From NCBI GenBank assembly GCA_028726605.1, contig JAQYPV010000015.1:1-64000 (forward strand): DNA of 64,000 bases. The letters are read 5' to 3'. The stretch's first letter is position 1; each line of letters starts with the position of its first letter. Position numbers and translations under genes: made by a program. The stretch comes from Peptoniphilaceae bacterium. GTDB lineage: Bacteria > Bacillota > Clostridia > Tissierellales > Peptoniphilaceae. A model generated the notes under the pieces. That model had not been told where the DNA came from, made no database searches, and saw only the letters and a list, made by a program, of their open reading frames with translations. Of the stretch, positions 14,533 to 24,484 are shown in pieces.

Positions 14533-16415
14533 AGCCCTCCTCGCCCCGCTCTCAGACGCCGTTCCACATCCATGAGTTCCTGGAACAACGCCTCGCGCCG
14601 GCTGGCCTCCGACGTAGCGGACTCGCGTATCTCACGTTCTATCTGTTGTCTTCGCTCTCGGAGCATAAAATTTCGCACGCGGAACTCCAGCGATTGCACC
14701 ATTTCCCCTTCAGGCGCCTCGCCTTCTGATTGCACCGCGCTCAATGATTCCCTCGCTTCGGGGGATAAATGCACGCTGCCGAGCAGTTCCTCTTGTGGCG
14801 GCAGGCCCGCCTGACGTAGGCGACGAATGGTCAACAACGCTTCTTGCAGCCCCGGATCCGCAATAAAAGAGTCGGCGAGTTCACCCAAACTCTCCTCCCA
14901 AGCGGCATCCGCCCACAAGAAGCGCACCAGTTCACGCTCTAAACGATAACGCTCCACAGCCAATTTGCGCTCTACTTGTATACCCGTTTCGGGGAATTCT
15001 ATGTCAAACGGTTCCCAGGGATCGCCGTCGAAAGGCTCCGTTTCGTCCTCCTCGAAGGACTCCTCAGGCGGTGCGAAAGTCGGAGACGCATAAGACGGCG
15101 ACGCTGCTGGCGCCTTCGCCTGTGCCGCCTCGCGCGCGGCCCGCTTTTGCGCCAAATCGCTTTCGATGCTCTCCGGCGTCACGCCCGCCAACTGCGCCAC
15201 CTCCTGCGCCATCACGGCGCGCTTGGTCGCCTGCGGGATGGCCGCCAAAAAATCAATGGCTGACGGCAGAAAATCCAGTCGCCCCGCCGGCGTCTCCAAA
15301 TCGTAGCCCGCCTTCAAGAGACGCAGTTCAAAGTCCAGCGGGTCCATGGCCTGATCCAGATAGCCGTAAAAGGCCTCCGCGCCCTCCTGACGCGCCACAT
15401 CGTCCGGATCCTTGCCGTCGGGTAACACCACCAGTTTTGGCGTGATGTCGACCGCCTCTAAAATGGCGATCGCCCGCCGCGCCGCCCGGATGCCCGCGCC
15501 ATCGCCGTCATAGCAGATGTAGACCTTCGGCGCGTAGCGCTTGATGAGCGCCGCCTGCTTCTCCGTGAGGCTCGTGCCCAGCGACGCCACCGCTTCGTGG
15601 ACGCCGTGGTAGTCCAGCGACACCACGTCCATGTAGCCCTCCACCAAGATGAGCCGCTCGCGCTTCGAGAGTTTGCGCGCCGCATTCAAGTGATAGAGGT
15701 GCTCGCCCTTGTGAAAGACCTCCGAATCCGGAGAGTTGAGATACTTGGGGTTCTTGTCCCCGATGCTGCGCCCGCCAAAGCCGATGATGCGGTCCTGGAG
15801 CGAGACGATGGGAAAGATGAGCCGGTCGCGAAATTTGTCATAAAAACCGCTGCCCCGATTGGACCGCGCGATGAGGCCCAGGCGCAAGAGGTCCTCCGTG
15901 GCAAAGCCCTGTTGAGTCATGTGCCGCAAGAGGCTCGACCCGGATCCGTCCGCATACCCCAGGTAAAACTCGTTCACGCTCTTGCCCTTGAGGCCGCGCC
16001 CCATGAGATAGGACTGCGCCCGCTTGCTCTTCAACAGGTTGTGATAGAAGAACTTCGCCGCCGCGGCGTTGATCTGATCGTCCCGCGCCCGCAGCGTCCG
16101 CCGTCGGGCTTCCTCCGGATCGGCGCTCTCGATGGGGATGTGGTAGCGCTCCGCCAAAAAGCGCACGGCGTCCAAAAACGGGAGGTGCTCCATGTCCATG
16201 ACAAAGCGAAACACATCGCCCGAAACGCCACAACCAAAGCACTTGTAGGTGCCCGTCTCCGGCGTCACGAAAAACGAAGGCGTCTTCTCTTGATGAAAGG
16301 GACAGCGCGCTTTGTACTGCTTTCCCGCCTGTTTGAGTTCCACATAGCTTCCGATCAGCTCCACGATGTCGGCCTGCTGGCGAATCTGTTCAATCGTCTC
16401 GTCGGCAATGCGCAT
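14529..16415 (-). CDS. dnaG: DNA primase DnaG
   Basis: A 628-residue primase that makes RNA primers at the replication fork. The CHC2 zinc ribbon is intact (Cys38, His41, Cys59, Cys62). The catalytic TOPRIM domain follows, with [13 protein letters not shown] and YDGDGAG around 255-310. A Pro/Glu-rich linker (about 435-480) leads to the C-terminal helicase-binding part. The ATG at 16415 has GAAGGGAGAG in front. It shares ATGA with rpoD, so the two are translationally coupled as in the classic macromolecular-synthesis operon. Confidence 0.95.
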   Translation of the reverse strand: MRIADETIEQIRQQADIVELIGSYVELKQAGKQYKARCPFHQEKTPSFFVTPETGTYKCFGCGVSGDVFRFVMDMEHLPFLDAVRFLAERYHIPIESADPEEARRRTLRARDDQINAAAAKFFYHNLLKSKRAQSYLMGRGLKGKSVNEFYLGYADGSGSSLLRHMTQQGFATEDLLRLGLIARSNRGSGFYDKFRDRLIFPIVSLQDRIIGFGGRSIGDKNPKYLNSPDSEVFHKGEHLYHLNAARKLSKRERLILVEGYMDVVSLDYHGVHEAVASLGTSLTEKQAALIKRYAPKVYICYDGDGAGIRAARRAIAILEAVDITPKLVVLPDGKDPDDVARQEGAEAFYGYLDQAMDPLDFELRLLKAGYDLETPAGRLDFLPSAIDFLAAIPQATKRAVMAQEVAQLAGVTPESIESDLAQKRAAREAAQAKAPAASPSYASPTFAPPEESFEEDETEPFDGDPWEPFDIEFPETGIQVERKLAVERYRLERELVRFLWADAAWEESLGELADSFIADPGLQEALLTIRRLRQAGLPPQEELLGSVHLSPEARESLSAVQSEGEAPEGEMVQSLEFRVRNFMLRERRQQIEREIRESATSEASRREALFQELMDVERRLRAGRGGL

Positions 16416-16443
16416 GGACTCTCCCTTCTCTTAAAAATAGCGA

Positions 16444-17466
16444 CTAAAAAATGGACCAGGCTTTGGGAATAAAGAGATCGCGATAGACGCGGATGAGGAA
16501 GTCATCCGTCATCCCCGCAATGTAATCCAAGACCTGCCGCGGAATGTCGTCCTCCTCGTCCGTGTGCTCGTAGAGCGCGCGATGGTCCGCCGGCATGACG
16601 TGCGGCTTTTTCACTAAGTAATCGTAGAGGTCGGTGATGACGTGACCGAGCTTGGCATTTTCCCCTTTGACCAGCTCGTTCGTATAGACGTGGGCAAACA
16701 TGAACCGGCGCAATTCGTCGAACGCGGACGCCACCGGTTCGCTCATGGCGATGTCGTCCTTCCCGTCGCTCGCTTCGATGACGGCGTTCACCAAGGTCGT
16801 GATGCGCTCGGAATGCCCGCGTCCCAAAATCTCCAACGTGCTCTGTGGAAGATCCTCGATGTGGAGGACGCCGGCGCGCAGGGAGTCGTCGATGTCGTGG
16901 TTGACGTAGGCGATGCGGTCCGCATACTTCAACAGCCGTCCCTCCAGCGTCGCCGCCTTGGCCGTACCGCTGTGGTGTTCCACGCCGTCCAATACCTCCC
17001 ACGTGAGGTTCAGACCGGGGCTCTGCTTGTCCCGCCGCATCTCCAGGCGCGTCAAGGTGCGCACGGACTGTTTGGCGTGATGGAAGCCGGGGGAAATCTC
17101 CTGCAAAATGTGCTCGCCCGCGTGGCCGAACGGCGTATGGCCGACGTCGTGGCCCATGGCCATGGCCTCGATGAGGTCCTCGTTGAGGCGCAAAGCGCGC
17201 GCCATCGTCCGCGCCACTTGGCTCACCTCCAGCGTATGCGTGAGCCGCGTGCGGTAGTGATCGCCCTCCGGGGCGATGAACACCTGCGTCTTGTGCTTCA
17301 GACGCCTGAAGCACTTGGCATGCAAGATACGATCCCGATCCCGCTGGTAGGCCGTGCGGATGGGATCTTCCGGCTCCACAACCGCGCGCCCGCGCGAGCG
17401 GCGCACGTGGGCCGCGTAAGGGCTCAACAAGGCGTCTTCTAAGGCTTCCGTCCGTTCACGCAGCAT
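16444..17466 (-). CDS. dgt: Deoxyguanosinetriphosphate triphosphohydrolase-like protein
   Basis: A 340-residue HD-superfamily dNTP triphosphohydrolase expected to release triphosphate from dGTP or other dNTPs. Visible features are the RTAYQRDRDRILHAKCFRRL N-terminal motif, the HxxxxRLTHTLEV site, the HD dyad in MGHDVGHTPFGHAGE, and the later KYADRIAYVNHDIDD motif with its Asp ligand. The length matches the shorter Firmicute type. The ATG at 17466 follows a GGGGGGAG site 22 bp after the DUF299 gene. Its place between yqfL and dnaG is common in clostridial relatives. Confidence 0.85.
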   Translation of the reverse strand: MLRERTEALEDALLSPYAAHVRRSRGRAVVEPEDPIRTAYQRDRDRILHAKCFRRLKHKTQVFIAPEGDHYRTRLTHTLEVSQVARTMARALRLNEDLIEAMAMGHDVGHTPFGHAGEHILQEISPGFHHAKQSVRTLTRLEMRRDKQSPGLNLTWEVLDGVEHHSGTAKAATLEGRLLKYADRIAYVNHDIDDSLRAGVLHIEDLPQSTLEILGRGHSERITTLVNAVIEASDGKDDIAMSEPVASAFDELRRFMFAHVYTNELVKGENAKLGHVITDLYDYLVKKPHVMPADHRALYEHTDEEDDIPRQVLDYIAGMTDDFLIRVYRDLFIPKAWSIF

Positions 17467-17488
17467 AACTCCCCCCGTTTCTCGGTCG

Positions 17489-18337
17489 TCAGTCGGAGAC
17501 GTCGGCAAAGCGCCGCACGCCCGCACCGAACACCTCGCGCACCTGCTCGATGATGTGCGCGGCCGTCAGCTCGATCGTCTGATCCGTCACATCGATCACG
17601 GTGCAGCCCAATTGTTGAAACAGCGCCGACGCGTAGTCGAGTTCGCTTTTCACGCGCTCTGCGGCGCCGTAGTTAGACGACATGGCCATGCCCATGCTCT
17701 CCAGCCGCTTCATGCGGATGTCCAGGAGGCGCTCGGGCTTGATGCTCAAGCCGACCATGCGACGCGGATCCACTTCGTAAATTTCCTCGGGCACAGGAAT
17801 CTCCGGCACCAGCGGCAAGTTGGCGACGTTGTAGCCCTTAATGGCCAGGTAGATGGAAAGCGGCGTCTTGGACGTACGCGAGACACCCAAGAGCACGATG
17901 TCGGCGAGGAGGAGTCCCCGCGGATCCTTCCCGTCATCGTAGCGCATGGCAAATTCGATGCTGGAGATGCGGTGCAGATACGAGTCGGTGAGTTTTCGCG
18001 TGAGGCCCGGCAGGCGCACGGCCGCTTCGTCCAGCCCCTCTTCCAGGGTGCGTAACGTCTCACTGAACACGTCGACGTGTATGTAGCCCTTCTCTGCCGC
18101 CCGCCGTTTGAGGTAGTCCGCCAGCGTCGGCACCACGAGGGAATTGAAGATCACCACGCGATCCGCTTCATCCGCAGCCAGATCCAAAAGCCCCTCGTCG
18201 ATGTCCTGCTCGTGCAGACACGCGGGAAACACCTGCTGCCGGGTCTCAATGTCGGGGAACTGCGCCATGGTCGCCAAGACCACAGCCGCACCCGTTTCCC
18301 CTGTCGAATCCGAGAAAATCGCCGCCAATACGCGCAT
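17489..18337 (-). CDS. DUF299 kinase/pyrophosphorylase, YqfL-type PPDK regulatory protein
   Basis: A 282-residue bifunctional regulator that phosphorylates and dephosphorylates the regulatory threonine of pyruvate phosphate dikinase (or PEP synthase). Both hallmarks are present: the N-terminal FSDSTGETG motif and the P-loop-like GVSRTSKTP (about 150-158). NLPLVPE and the C-terminal TVIDVTDQTIE-type helix are also present. The ATG at 18337 sits 6 nt from AAGGAG; a GTG one codon upstream is closer than ideal. It follows glyS directly, the same neighbourhood as B. subtilis yqfL. A second, more divergent copy is at 38572-39417 next to ppdK itself. Confidence 0.9.
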   Translation of the reverse strand: MRVLAAIFSDSTGETGAAVVLATMAQFPDIETRQQVFPACLHEQDIDEGLLDLAADEADRVVIFNSLVVPTLADYLKRRAAEKGYIHVDVFSETLRTLEEGLDEAAVRLPGLTRKLTDSYLHRISSIEFAMRYDDGKDPRGLLLADIVLLGVSRTSKTPLSIYLAIKGYNVANLPLVPEIPVPEEIYEVDPRRMVGLSIKPERLLDIRMKRLESMGMAMSSNYGAAERVKSELDYASALFQQLGCTVIDVTDQTIELTAAHIIEQVREVFGAGVRRFADVSD

Positions 18338-18340
18338 CAC

Positions 18341-20422
18341 TCACTCCTTTTGTTCACGGACGATGACGTCCGGGCGCAAGATCTCGCCAATGCGTCGGTC
18401 AAATTGCGCCAAAATGGCGAGTCGCGCGCTCTGAAGCGCCGGATCGTCCACGAGGATCATCGTCTGATCGAGATAGGCATTGACCGCCGGCATCAGCGCC
18501 TCCAGCGCGTCGAGGGCGCTGACAAAGTGGTGCGCTCCGAGCTGAACATCCACCTCATGGAGCGCCGAAAGCGTGGCGAAGATCTCGCGGTCTTCGTCCG
18601 AAAGAGCCGCCTCCTCCACGGTGTCGGCGGTGGCACGCTGCGCCATGCTGTGAACGCGGATGAACGAAGTCACAAGCGCATCCTGGGCATCCGCCTTCAC
18701 CTTCTCGTCCACGGCCTCCGCCTTCTGCATCAGGCGCAAGAAGTCGTCGTCCGCCGTCAAGAGGACCGCATCCGCCACGTCGTAGCGAATCCCATTTTCC
18801 ACCAGGCGCGTCTTGAGACGCCCGCGGAAGAAGTCGTTGACTTTGGCGACGACGTCGTCGTAGTCGAAGACCAGACCCTGCTGCTCCACGTAGAGGAGGA
18901 GCGCATCGCGAAAGGCTTCCGTCAAGTCAAAGCTCAGGGACTTTTCGCGGATGATCTCCAAAATGCCGATGGCCGCGCGGCGCAGGCCGAAGGGATCCTG
19001 CGAACCTGTGACGGTCACGCCGATGGCGTAGAGGCCGGCGATGGTGTCGATCTTGTCCGCAATGGAGAGCACCATGCCCGCCGTCGACTCAGGCAGCGCT
19101 CCGCCCGCATGGCGCGGGAAGTAGTGTTCTTCGATGGCGCGCGCCACGCGCGTGTCCTCGCCGGCCCGTTCCGCATAGATGCGCCCCATGGTGCCTTCCA
19201 GTTCCGTGAATTCCACCACCATGTGCGTCACGAGGTCGGCCTTCGCCAAGTGCGCCGCCCGCGCGACGGTTTCCTCGACGTCGCCGCCGCAGCCCAATAC
19301 CTTCGCGAGCGAAACGCTGAGCTGTTCCAAGCGCTCCGTCTTCTGCGCCATGGTGCCCAGCTGTTCGTGGAACGTCAGCTGATTCAGAGCCTCCACATAG
19401 GCGTCGAGCGGCTTCTTGAGATCCTGATCGAAGAAGAACTTGGCGTCCTCCAAGCGCGGGATGAGCACTTTCTGATTGCCCTCGACGACGTTGGACAGGC
19501 CCCGCTCGTCGCCGTTGCGGACCGAGAGGAAGTAGGGCAGCAGCGTCCCCGCCTCGTCCACCACAGGGAAGTAGCGCTGGTGATCCATCATCGGGGTGAT
19601 GACCACCTCCTGCGGCAATGTCAGGTACTCCGTGGGCACCTCGCCCATGAAGACCGTGGGGTACTCCACGATGTTGATGACTTCTTCCAGCAGTTCGTCG
19701 TTTGGATAGGGCACGCCGCCGTGTTCACGCGCCAGGCGGTTGAGGCCGCGCAGAATCATGTCGCGGCGCTTGGACTCGTCGATGATGACAAAATTGTCTT
19801 CGAGCGTCTCTTCGTAGCTTTCCACCGACGCAATCTCGACATTCTTCTGCCCCAAGAAGCGATGCCCATTCGTGGTGCGTCCCACGCAGATGCCTTCGAG
19901 TTCAAAATTCAACACTTCGGAATCCAGAAGCGAGACGATCCAGCGGATGGGACGCAAAAAGCGCAGGTTCTTGCCGCCCCAACGCATCGAGCGGGGGTTG
20001 GAGATCTTGCGTACGGCCTGCGGGATCACCCGTGAGAGCACCTGTTCAATGGAAATGGCGTCTTTTTTGACGCGGGCAAAGACGTACTCTTCCTTGCCGT
20101 TGTCTTCGATGAAGGTGTCCTCGAGCGACAGCTTTTTGCTGCGCAAAAAGCCCTGTAGCGCCTTCGTCGGCTGCCCCTCGGCGTCATACGCCGCCTTGCG
20201 CGACGGCCCGCGGACGATCTCCTCGTCCGACGCATCCCCTTGGGAGAGGCCGTCCAGCCGCAACGCAAAGCGCCGCGGCGTTGCCTGCACCGTCGCGTTT
20301 TCTACCGTCAAATGGGCCTCTTCCAGCCCCTGTTTCACATTGCCGAGCAATTGTTCTTTCGTCGAAGCGATGAATCGCGAAGGAAATTCTTCAACGCCCA
20401 GTTCTAATAGATAACTCGTCAT
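18341..20422 (-). CDS. glyS: Glycyl-tRNA synthetase beta subunit
   Basis: A 693-residue tRNA-binding subunit of the alpha2-beta2 GlyRS. The N-terminal LELGVEEFPSRF motif, the FLRPIRWIVSLLD motif (about 145-160) and a HD-like helical region with YFPRHAGG lead to the C-terminal anticodon-binding helices (about 540-693). A good GGAG lies upstream of ATG 20422, 10 bp after glyQ. No T-box leader lies in front of the pair, which is cotranscribed with recO and ybeY-era. Confidence 0.95.
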   Translation of the reverse strand: MTSYLLELGVEEFPSRFIASTKEQLLGNVKQGLEEAHLTVENATVQATPRRFALRLDGLSQGDASDEEIVRGPSRKAAYDAEGQPTKALQGFLRSKKLSLEDTFIEDNGKEEYVFARVKKDAISIEQVLSRVIPQAVRKISNPRSMRWGGKNLRFLRPIRWIVSLLDSEVLNFELEGICVGRTTNGHRFLGQKNVEIASVESYEETLEDNFVIIDESKRRDMILRGLNRLAREHGGVPYPNDELLEEVINIVEYPTVFMGEVPTEYLTLPQEVVITPMMDHQRYFPVVDEAGTLLPYFLSVRNGDERGLSNVVEGNQKVLIPRLEDAKFFFDQDLKKPLDAYVEALNQLTFHEQLGTMAQKTERLEQLSVSLAKVLGCGGDVEETVARAAHLAKADLVTHMVVEFTELEGTMGRIYAERAGEDTRVARAIEEHYFPRHAGGALPESTAGMVLSIADKIDTIAGLYAIGVTVTGSQDPFGLRRAAIGILEIIREKSLSFDLTEAFRDALLLYVEQQGLVFDYDDVVAKVNDFFRGRLKTRLVENGIRYDVADAVLLTADDDFLRLMQKAEAVDEKVKADAQDALVTSFIRVHSMAQRATADTVEEAALSDEDREIFATLSALHEVDVQLGAHHFVSALDALEALMPAVNAYLDQTMILVDDPALQSARLAILAQFDRRIGEILRPDVIVREQKE

Positions 20423-20432
20423 CTCCGCTCCC

Positions 20433-21356
20433 TTACGCCTCTGCGCCTTCTGCCGAAGCCTTTTGCTCTACGGTCTCGTCCTCACGTCCCTCTTTTAACA
20501 GTGGGAAGCCCTGCGCCTCGCGCTTCTCCAAGTAGATCTGTGCCACGCCCCGCGCGAGATCGCGCACGCGCGCGATGTAGTGGTTGCGCTCCGAGACGGC
20601 GATGGCCCCGCGCGCATCCAACACGTTAAAGGTGTGCGAGCACTTGAGCGTGTAGTCGTACGCCGGATAGACGAGCTTCTGCTCCATCTGGCGCATGGCC
20701 TCTTTTTCGTAGAGGTCGAAGAGCGTGTGGAGCAGGTCCACGTCCGCCGTGTCGAACGAGTAAACCGAATTCTCCACTTCCTGCATGTGGAAGAGGTCGC
20801 CATAGGTCATGGTGTCGTTCCACTGGAGGTCGAACACGTTGTCCACGCCTTGGATGTACATGGCGATGCGCTCCAGACCCACCGTGATCTCTCCGGCTTC
20901 CGGATTCAGCGGCACGCCGCCCACCTGCTGGAAGTAGGTGAACTGCGTGATCTCCATGCCGTCCAGCCACACTTCCCAGCCGACGCCCCAAGCGCCCAGC
21001 GTGGGGGATTCCCAGTTGTCCTCCACGAAGCGGATGTCGTGCTCCAAAGGGTCGATGCCGATGGCGACGAGGCTGTCCAGGTACAGATCTTGAATGTCAT
21101 CCGGCGAGGGTTTCAAGATGATCTGCAACTGGTGATGTTGGTACAGGCGGTTGGGGTTTTCCCCGTAGCGCCCGTCCGCCGGCCGTCGCGACGGCTCCAC
21201 GTACACCGTCTTCCACGGTTCCGGACCCAGCGCGCGCAAAAAGGTCGCGGGATTCATCGTCCCCGCGCCCTTTTCGGTGTCATACGGTTCCAGCACCGTA
21301 CACCCCTGGTCGGACCAGTAACGCTGGAGCGTTTGGATCATTTCCTGTAACGTCAT
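20433..21356 (-). CDS. glyQ: Glycyl-tRNA synthetase alpha subunit
   Basis: A 307-residue catalytic class II subunit. The characteristic N-terminal [19 protein letters not shown] and [17 protein letters not shown], the YVEPSRRP arginine motif, and the [13 protein letters not shown] and [11 protein letters not shown] segments are all visible. An unusually charged tail of about 20 residues ([16 protein letters not shown]) follows the conserved end. It starts 16 bp after recO with a GAAGGAGG site. Confidence 0.95.
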   Translation of the reverse strand: MTLQEMIQTLQRYWSDQGCTVLEPYDTEKGAGTMNPATFLRALGPEPWKTVYVEPSRRPADGRYGENPNRLYQHHQLQIILKPSPDDIQDLYLDSLVAIGIDPLEHDIRFVEDNWESPTLGAWGVGWEVWLDGMEITQFTYFQQVGGVPLNPEAGEITVGLERIAMYIQGVDNVFDLQWNDTMTYGDLFHMQEVENSVYSFDTADVDLLHTLFDLYEKEAMRQMEQKLVYPAYDYTLKCSHTFNVLDARGAIAVSERNHYIARVRDLARGVAQIYLEKREAQGFPLLKEGREDETVEQKASAEGAEA

Positions 21357-21372
21357 TCTTCCTCCTTCTGCC

Positions 21373-22128
21373 CTACAGCAGGCTGAGACGTTTCATCATA
21401 TGTAAAGACGACACCACGGATCGTCCCGTGTGCACGCCATAGTAGCCAAAACACAAACCGAGAAGCCTTCGACCGTCGCCTTCCGTTGAGCCATACGGAG
21501 TAAGTATAGCACGAAGCGGCTCTCGGATATAGCGCACGAGCGTGGCGTGGTCGGCGGCGGAGAGTCTCCTCGCCGTGGGCGCGCGATGATCCGCGTCCAC
21601 GACGCCGCCGGCTTCGGCATCCCAGAAGCCCTCGCCGAGGCGCACCGGCTTTCCACAATGGGCACAGCGCCCGAGCACGGGACGAAAGCCCGCAAAACTC
21701 ACGAGTTTCAGGACATAGGCCGCCGCCACGTGCGACAGGCGCTCTTCGGGCGTCTCCTCCAAGACCGCTAAGAGCATGGCGTAGAGCGCGTACAACTCCT
21801 CCTCCGGCTGATCCACCAGGACGCCCAGGAGCACCTCGGTCGCAAAGCGCGCCACACAAAGGCGCCCCACACTCTGCCTGAGGCCCAGGTGGGCGTTTTC
21901 GATGACGCCGTTTTTGATGTAGTACGCGCTGCGCCCCGAGACCAGTTCAAATGTGCCTTCCACATAGGGCTCGCTCAAATTCAAAAAGCGGCTCTTATCC
22001 CGCTTGGCGCCGCGCGCCATAAAACTCACGCGGCCCTTGGCGCGCGTGAAGAGTTCCACCATGCGCGACGAATCCCGCACCGGGTAGGACTGCAAGACGA
22101 TGCCTTCCAGATTCTTCGCCTCGTCCAT
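21373..22128 (-). CDS. recO: DNA repair protein RecO
   Basis: A 251-residue RecFOR-pathway mediator with an N-terminal OB fold ([20 protein letters not shown]), a helical bundle ([20 protein letters not shown]) and a C-terminal zinc-type segment. One CxxC pair is present (GRCAHCGK), but the position of the usual second pair reads GGVVDADH, so zinc binding may be lost or changed. The ATG at 22128 follows AGGAGC; the frame extends further up into the ybeY-era end. The neighbours era and glyQ match the conserved order. Confidence 0.9.
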   Translation of the reverse strand: MDEAKNLEGIVLQSYPVRDSSRMVELFTRAKGRVSFMARGAKRDKSRFLNLSEPYVEGTFELVSGRSAYYIKNGVIENAHLGLRQSVGRLCVARFATEVLLGVLVDQPEEELYALYAMLLAVLEETPEERLSHVAAAYVLKLVSFAGFRPVLGRCAHCGKPVRLGEGFWDAEAGGVVDADHRAPTARRLSAADHATLVRYIREPLRAILTPYGSTEGDGRRLLGLCFGYYGVHTGRSVVSSLHMMKRLSLL

Positions 22129-22136
22129 GACCGCTC

Positions 22137-23522
22137 CTATTCGAAGCCCAGCCGCTTCACTTTGGCCTTGCTGCGTCGCCAGTTCTGGTCCACCTTGACC
22201 CACAATTTGAGATTCACGTGCTTGTCCAGGAACGTTTCGATGTCCGCGCGGGCCTCCTGGCCGATGCGGCGCAGCTTCACGCCGCCTTTGCCGATGAGCA
22301 TGCCCTTGTGCGACGGCTTCTCGCAGTAGATGGTGGCGTAGATGTCGTAGAGCTTGCCGTCGGGCCGAAGCGTCATGGCGTCAATCGCCACGTGAATGCC
22401 GTGCGGGATTTCATCTTGCATAAACTGGAGACACTTTTCGCGGATGATCTCGGTGATCAAGAACCGCTCCGAGCGATCCGTCACCATCTCTTCGGGAAAG
22501 TACTGCGGTCCGCTCGGCAAGTAGCGGTAGATCAGATCCAATATGACGTCGAGGTTCTCCCCTCTTTTCGCCGAGAGCGCGACCACTTCCTGGAAGATTC
22601 CCAATTCTTCATAGCGCCTCTTTTCCGCCTCGATGACGTCGAAAGCGGCCTTGTCGGCCTTGTTGAGCAACATCAGAATGGGAACGTCGTGCAGGGTCGA
22701 GAGCTTTTCGATGATCCGGCGGTCCAGGGGGCCGATCCGGGACGAAATGTCCGAAAGGAAGAGGCAGAGGTCCACGCCGTCCAAGGCGTCGCGCGAGATG
22801 CGCAGCATCGCCTCACCCAGTTCGTTTTTGGGAATCTGCACGCCGGGGGTGTCCAGAAAGATGGCCTGCATGCGCTCATCCGTGTAGATCAATTGGAGTT
22901 TGTGGCGCGTGGTCTGCGGCTTGTTCGAAATGATGGAGAGCTTTTCGCCCAAGAGCGCGTTGATGAGGGTGGACTTGCCCACGTTGGGGCGGCCGATGAC
23001 GGCCACGTAGCCGGAGTGAAAGGCCGAATCTGCCGCCTTCTGCTCCGGCGCTTCCTCCCGCGTCTCGCCGATGGCGGCCATGATGGCCTCCTCATGGCGG
23101 CGCATCTCCTCTTTTTCGGCGGGCGTCTCGTGATCGTAGCCCAGGAGGTGCAAGAGCGAGTGGACGGCGAGGTAGAGCATCTCCCGTCGTTCGCTGTGGC
23201 CGTACTCCACGGCCTGAGTGCGCACGCGCGCCATGTTGATGACGATGTCGCCCAAGATATCCAGGCTCCCGGCCGCGCGCCGCTGCTGCACTTCCTCGGC
23301 ATCGTAGACCGGAAAACTCAAGACGTCCGTCTCGCGGTCGATGCCGCGGTACGTGCGGTTGAGCTGCTGAATCTCTTCCGGCCCCACGAACGAGACCGAG
23401 ATCTCCACATCGCGATCGACTCCTTCCCGCGCCAACGCCGTCTCCAAGGCCTTTTGAAACGACTGCCGCTCCGCATCGCTCAGGTCCAGCGCATCGTCAC
23501 GAATATCCACATAGAGGCGCAT
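22137..23522 (-). CDS. YbeY-Era fusion: rRNA maturation endonuclease plus 16S-binding GTPase
   Basis: A 461-residue single frame. Residues 1-150 are YbeY, with the zinc motif His121-x3-His125-x5-His131 (HSLLHLLGYDH) and the DVLSFP element. A charged linker (about 152-169) leads to a complete Era: Walker A GRPNVGKS at 177-184, the NKPQTTRH switch I region, DTPGV, NKAD and the C-terminal KH domain with GMLIGKGG. Both halves look functional, and no stop or slip is seen at the joint. YbeY and Era act together in 30S assembly and are usually separate genes with dgkA and cdd between them; those genes are absent here. It is flanked by phoH and recO. Confidence 0.92.
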   Translation of the reverse strand: MRLYVDIRDDALDLSDAERQSFQKALETALAREGVDRDVEISVSFVGPEEIQQLNRTYRGIDRETDVLSFPVYDAEEVQQRRAAGSLDILGDIVINMARVRTQAVEYGHSERREMLYLAVHSLLHLLGYDHETPAEKEEMRRHEEAIMAAIGETREEAPEQKAADSAFHSGYVAVIGRPNVGKSTLINALLGEKLSIISNKPQTTRHKLQLIYTDERMQAIFLDTPGVQIPKNELGEAMLRISRDALDGVDLCLFLSDISSRIGPLDRRIIEKLSTLHDVPILMLLNKADKAAFDVIEAEKRRYEELGIFQEVVALSAKRGENLDVILDLIYRYLPSGPQYFPEEMVTDRSERFLITEIIREKCLQFMQDEIPHGIHVAIDAMTLRPDGKLYDIYATIYCEKPSHKGMLIGKGGVKLRRIGQEARADIETFLDKHVNLKLWVKVDQNWRRSKAKVKRLGFE

Positions 23523-23528
23523 TTTTCC

Positions 23529-24443
23529 CTACTCTTTCTCGAACTTTTCAAACGCGTCGATGACGCGCTGTACCAGCGGATGACGCACCACATCCGCGCG
23601 ATTGAACCGGCAGAAGCTCACCCCCTCGACATTTTTGAGGATCTTCTGAATGGTCTTGAGGCCCGACGTCTTGCCGCTCGGCAGGTCGATCTGCGTGATG
23701 TCCCCCGTGATGACCGCCTGTGAGCCGTAGCCCATGCGCGTCAAGAACATCTTCATCTGCGCCAGCGTCGTGTTCTGCGCCTCGTCCAAGATGATGAACG
23801 AGTTGTCCAGCGTCCGGCCGCGCATGTACGCCAGTGGCGCCACTTCGATTTGCCCGCGCTCTTTGAGTTTGAGGTAGGTCTCCCCGCCCAGGATCTCGTA
23901 CAGCGCGTCGTAGAGCGGGCGCAGGTACGGGTCGATCTTCTCCTGCAAGTCCCCCGGCAAGTAGCCGAGGCTCTCCCCCGCCTCCACGGCCGGGCGCGTC
24001 AGGATGATGCGGTTCACGGCATTGGCGCGAAACGCCTTGATGGCCATGGCCACGGCCAGATACGTCTTGCCCGTGCCTGCCGGGCCGATGCCGAAAGTGA
24101 AGCCGCTCTGGGCGATGGCGTCGACGTAGTGCTTCTGTCCCAAGGTCTTGGCGCGGATGGGCTTGCCCTGTGCCGTCGTCGTGATGATGTCGTTTATCAT
24201 CTTTTCCACCGGCACGTCCTCGTCCTCCAACTGCATGTGGACGAGGTACTCCGTCTCGGGCTTCGTGATGAAGCCCTGGCGTTCCACGATGTGCCGCATG
24301 CTGTCGAGTACGCGCGACGCGGCTTCCACTTCGTAGTTTTCCCCTGCCACGGTGAGGCCGTCCGCCGCCAGCCGCAGCGTCACGTCGAACTGCGATTCGA
24401 TCACTTTGGCATTCTGATTGAGTTCGCCAAACAGAGCCGCCAC
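23529..24443 (-). CDS. phoH: PhoH-like ATPase/RNA helicase-associated protein
   Basis: A protein of about 304 residues with a RecA-type ATPase core: P-loop GPAGTGKT (about 119-126), the LTRPAVEAGE motif, the FIILDEAQNTT Walker B and VITGDITQIDLP. It is normally next to ybeY, here only 6 bp from the ybeY-era fusion. The only canonical start in frame is GTG 24443, with AGGAG rather far (14 nt). Family-like residues (SSQEISAKDV) continue upstream of it, so translation may begin earlier from a non-standard codon. Confidence 0.85.
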   Translation of the reverse strand: MAALFGELNQNAKVIESQFDVTLRLAADGLTVAGENYEVEAASRVLDSMRHIVERQGFITKPETEYLVHMQLEDEDVPVEKMINDIITTTAQGKPIRAKTLGQKHYVDAIAQSGFTFGIGPAGTGKTYLAVAMAIKAFRANAVNRIILTRPAVEAGESLGYLPGDLQEKIDPYLRPLYDALYEILGGETYLKLKERGQIEVAPLAYMRGRTLDNSFIILDEAQNTTLAQMKMFLTRMGYGSQAVITGDITQIDLPSGKTSGLKTIQKILKNVEGVSFCRFNRADVVRHPLVQRVIDAFEKFEKE

Positions 24444-24484
24444 GTCTTTCGCACTGATCTCCTGACTGGACCAGAGTGTCTTGG

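Noticed and set aside
18077..20035. Very long plus-strand frame opposite glyS (652 codons)
   Set aside because: Antisense of a fully conserved GlyRS beta gene in GC-rich DNA. Composition is His/Arg/Asp-rich nonsense typical of reverse-frame shadows.
22218..23723. Plus-strand frame of 501 codons opposite ybeY-era
   Set aside because: Shadow of a conserved gene; no motif or ribosome site.
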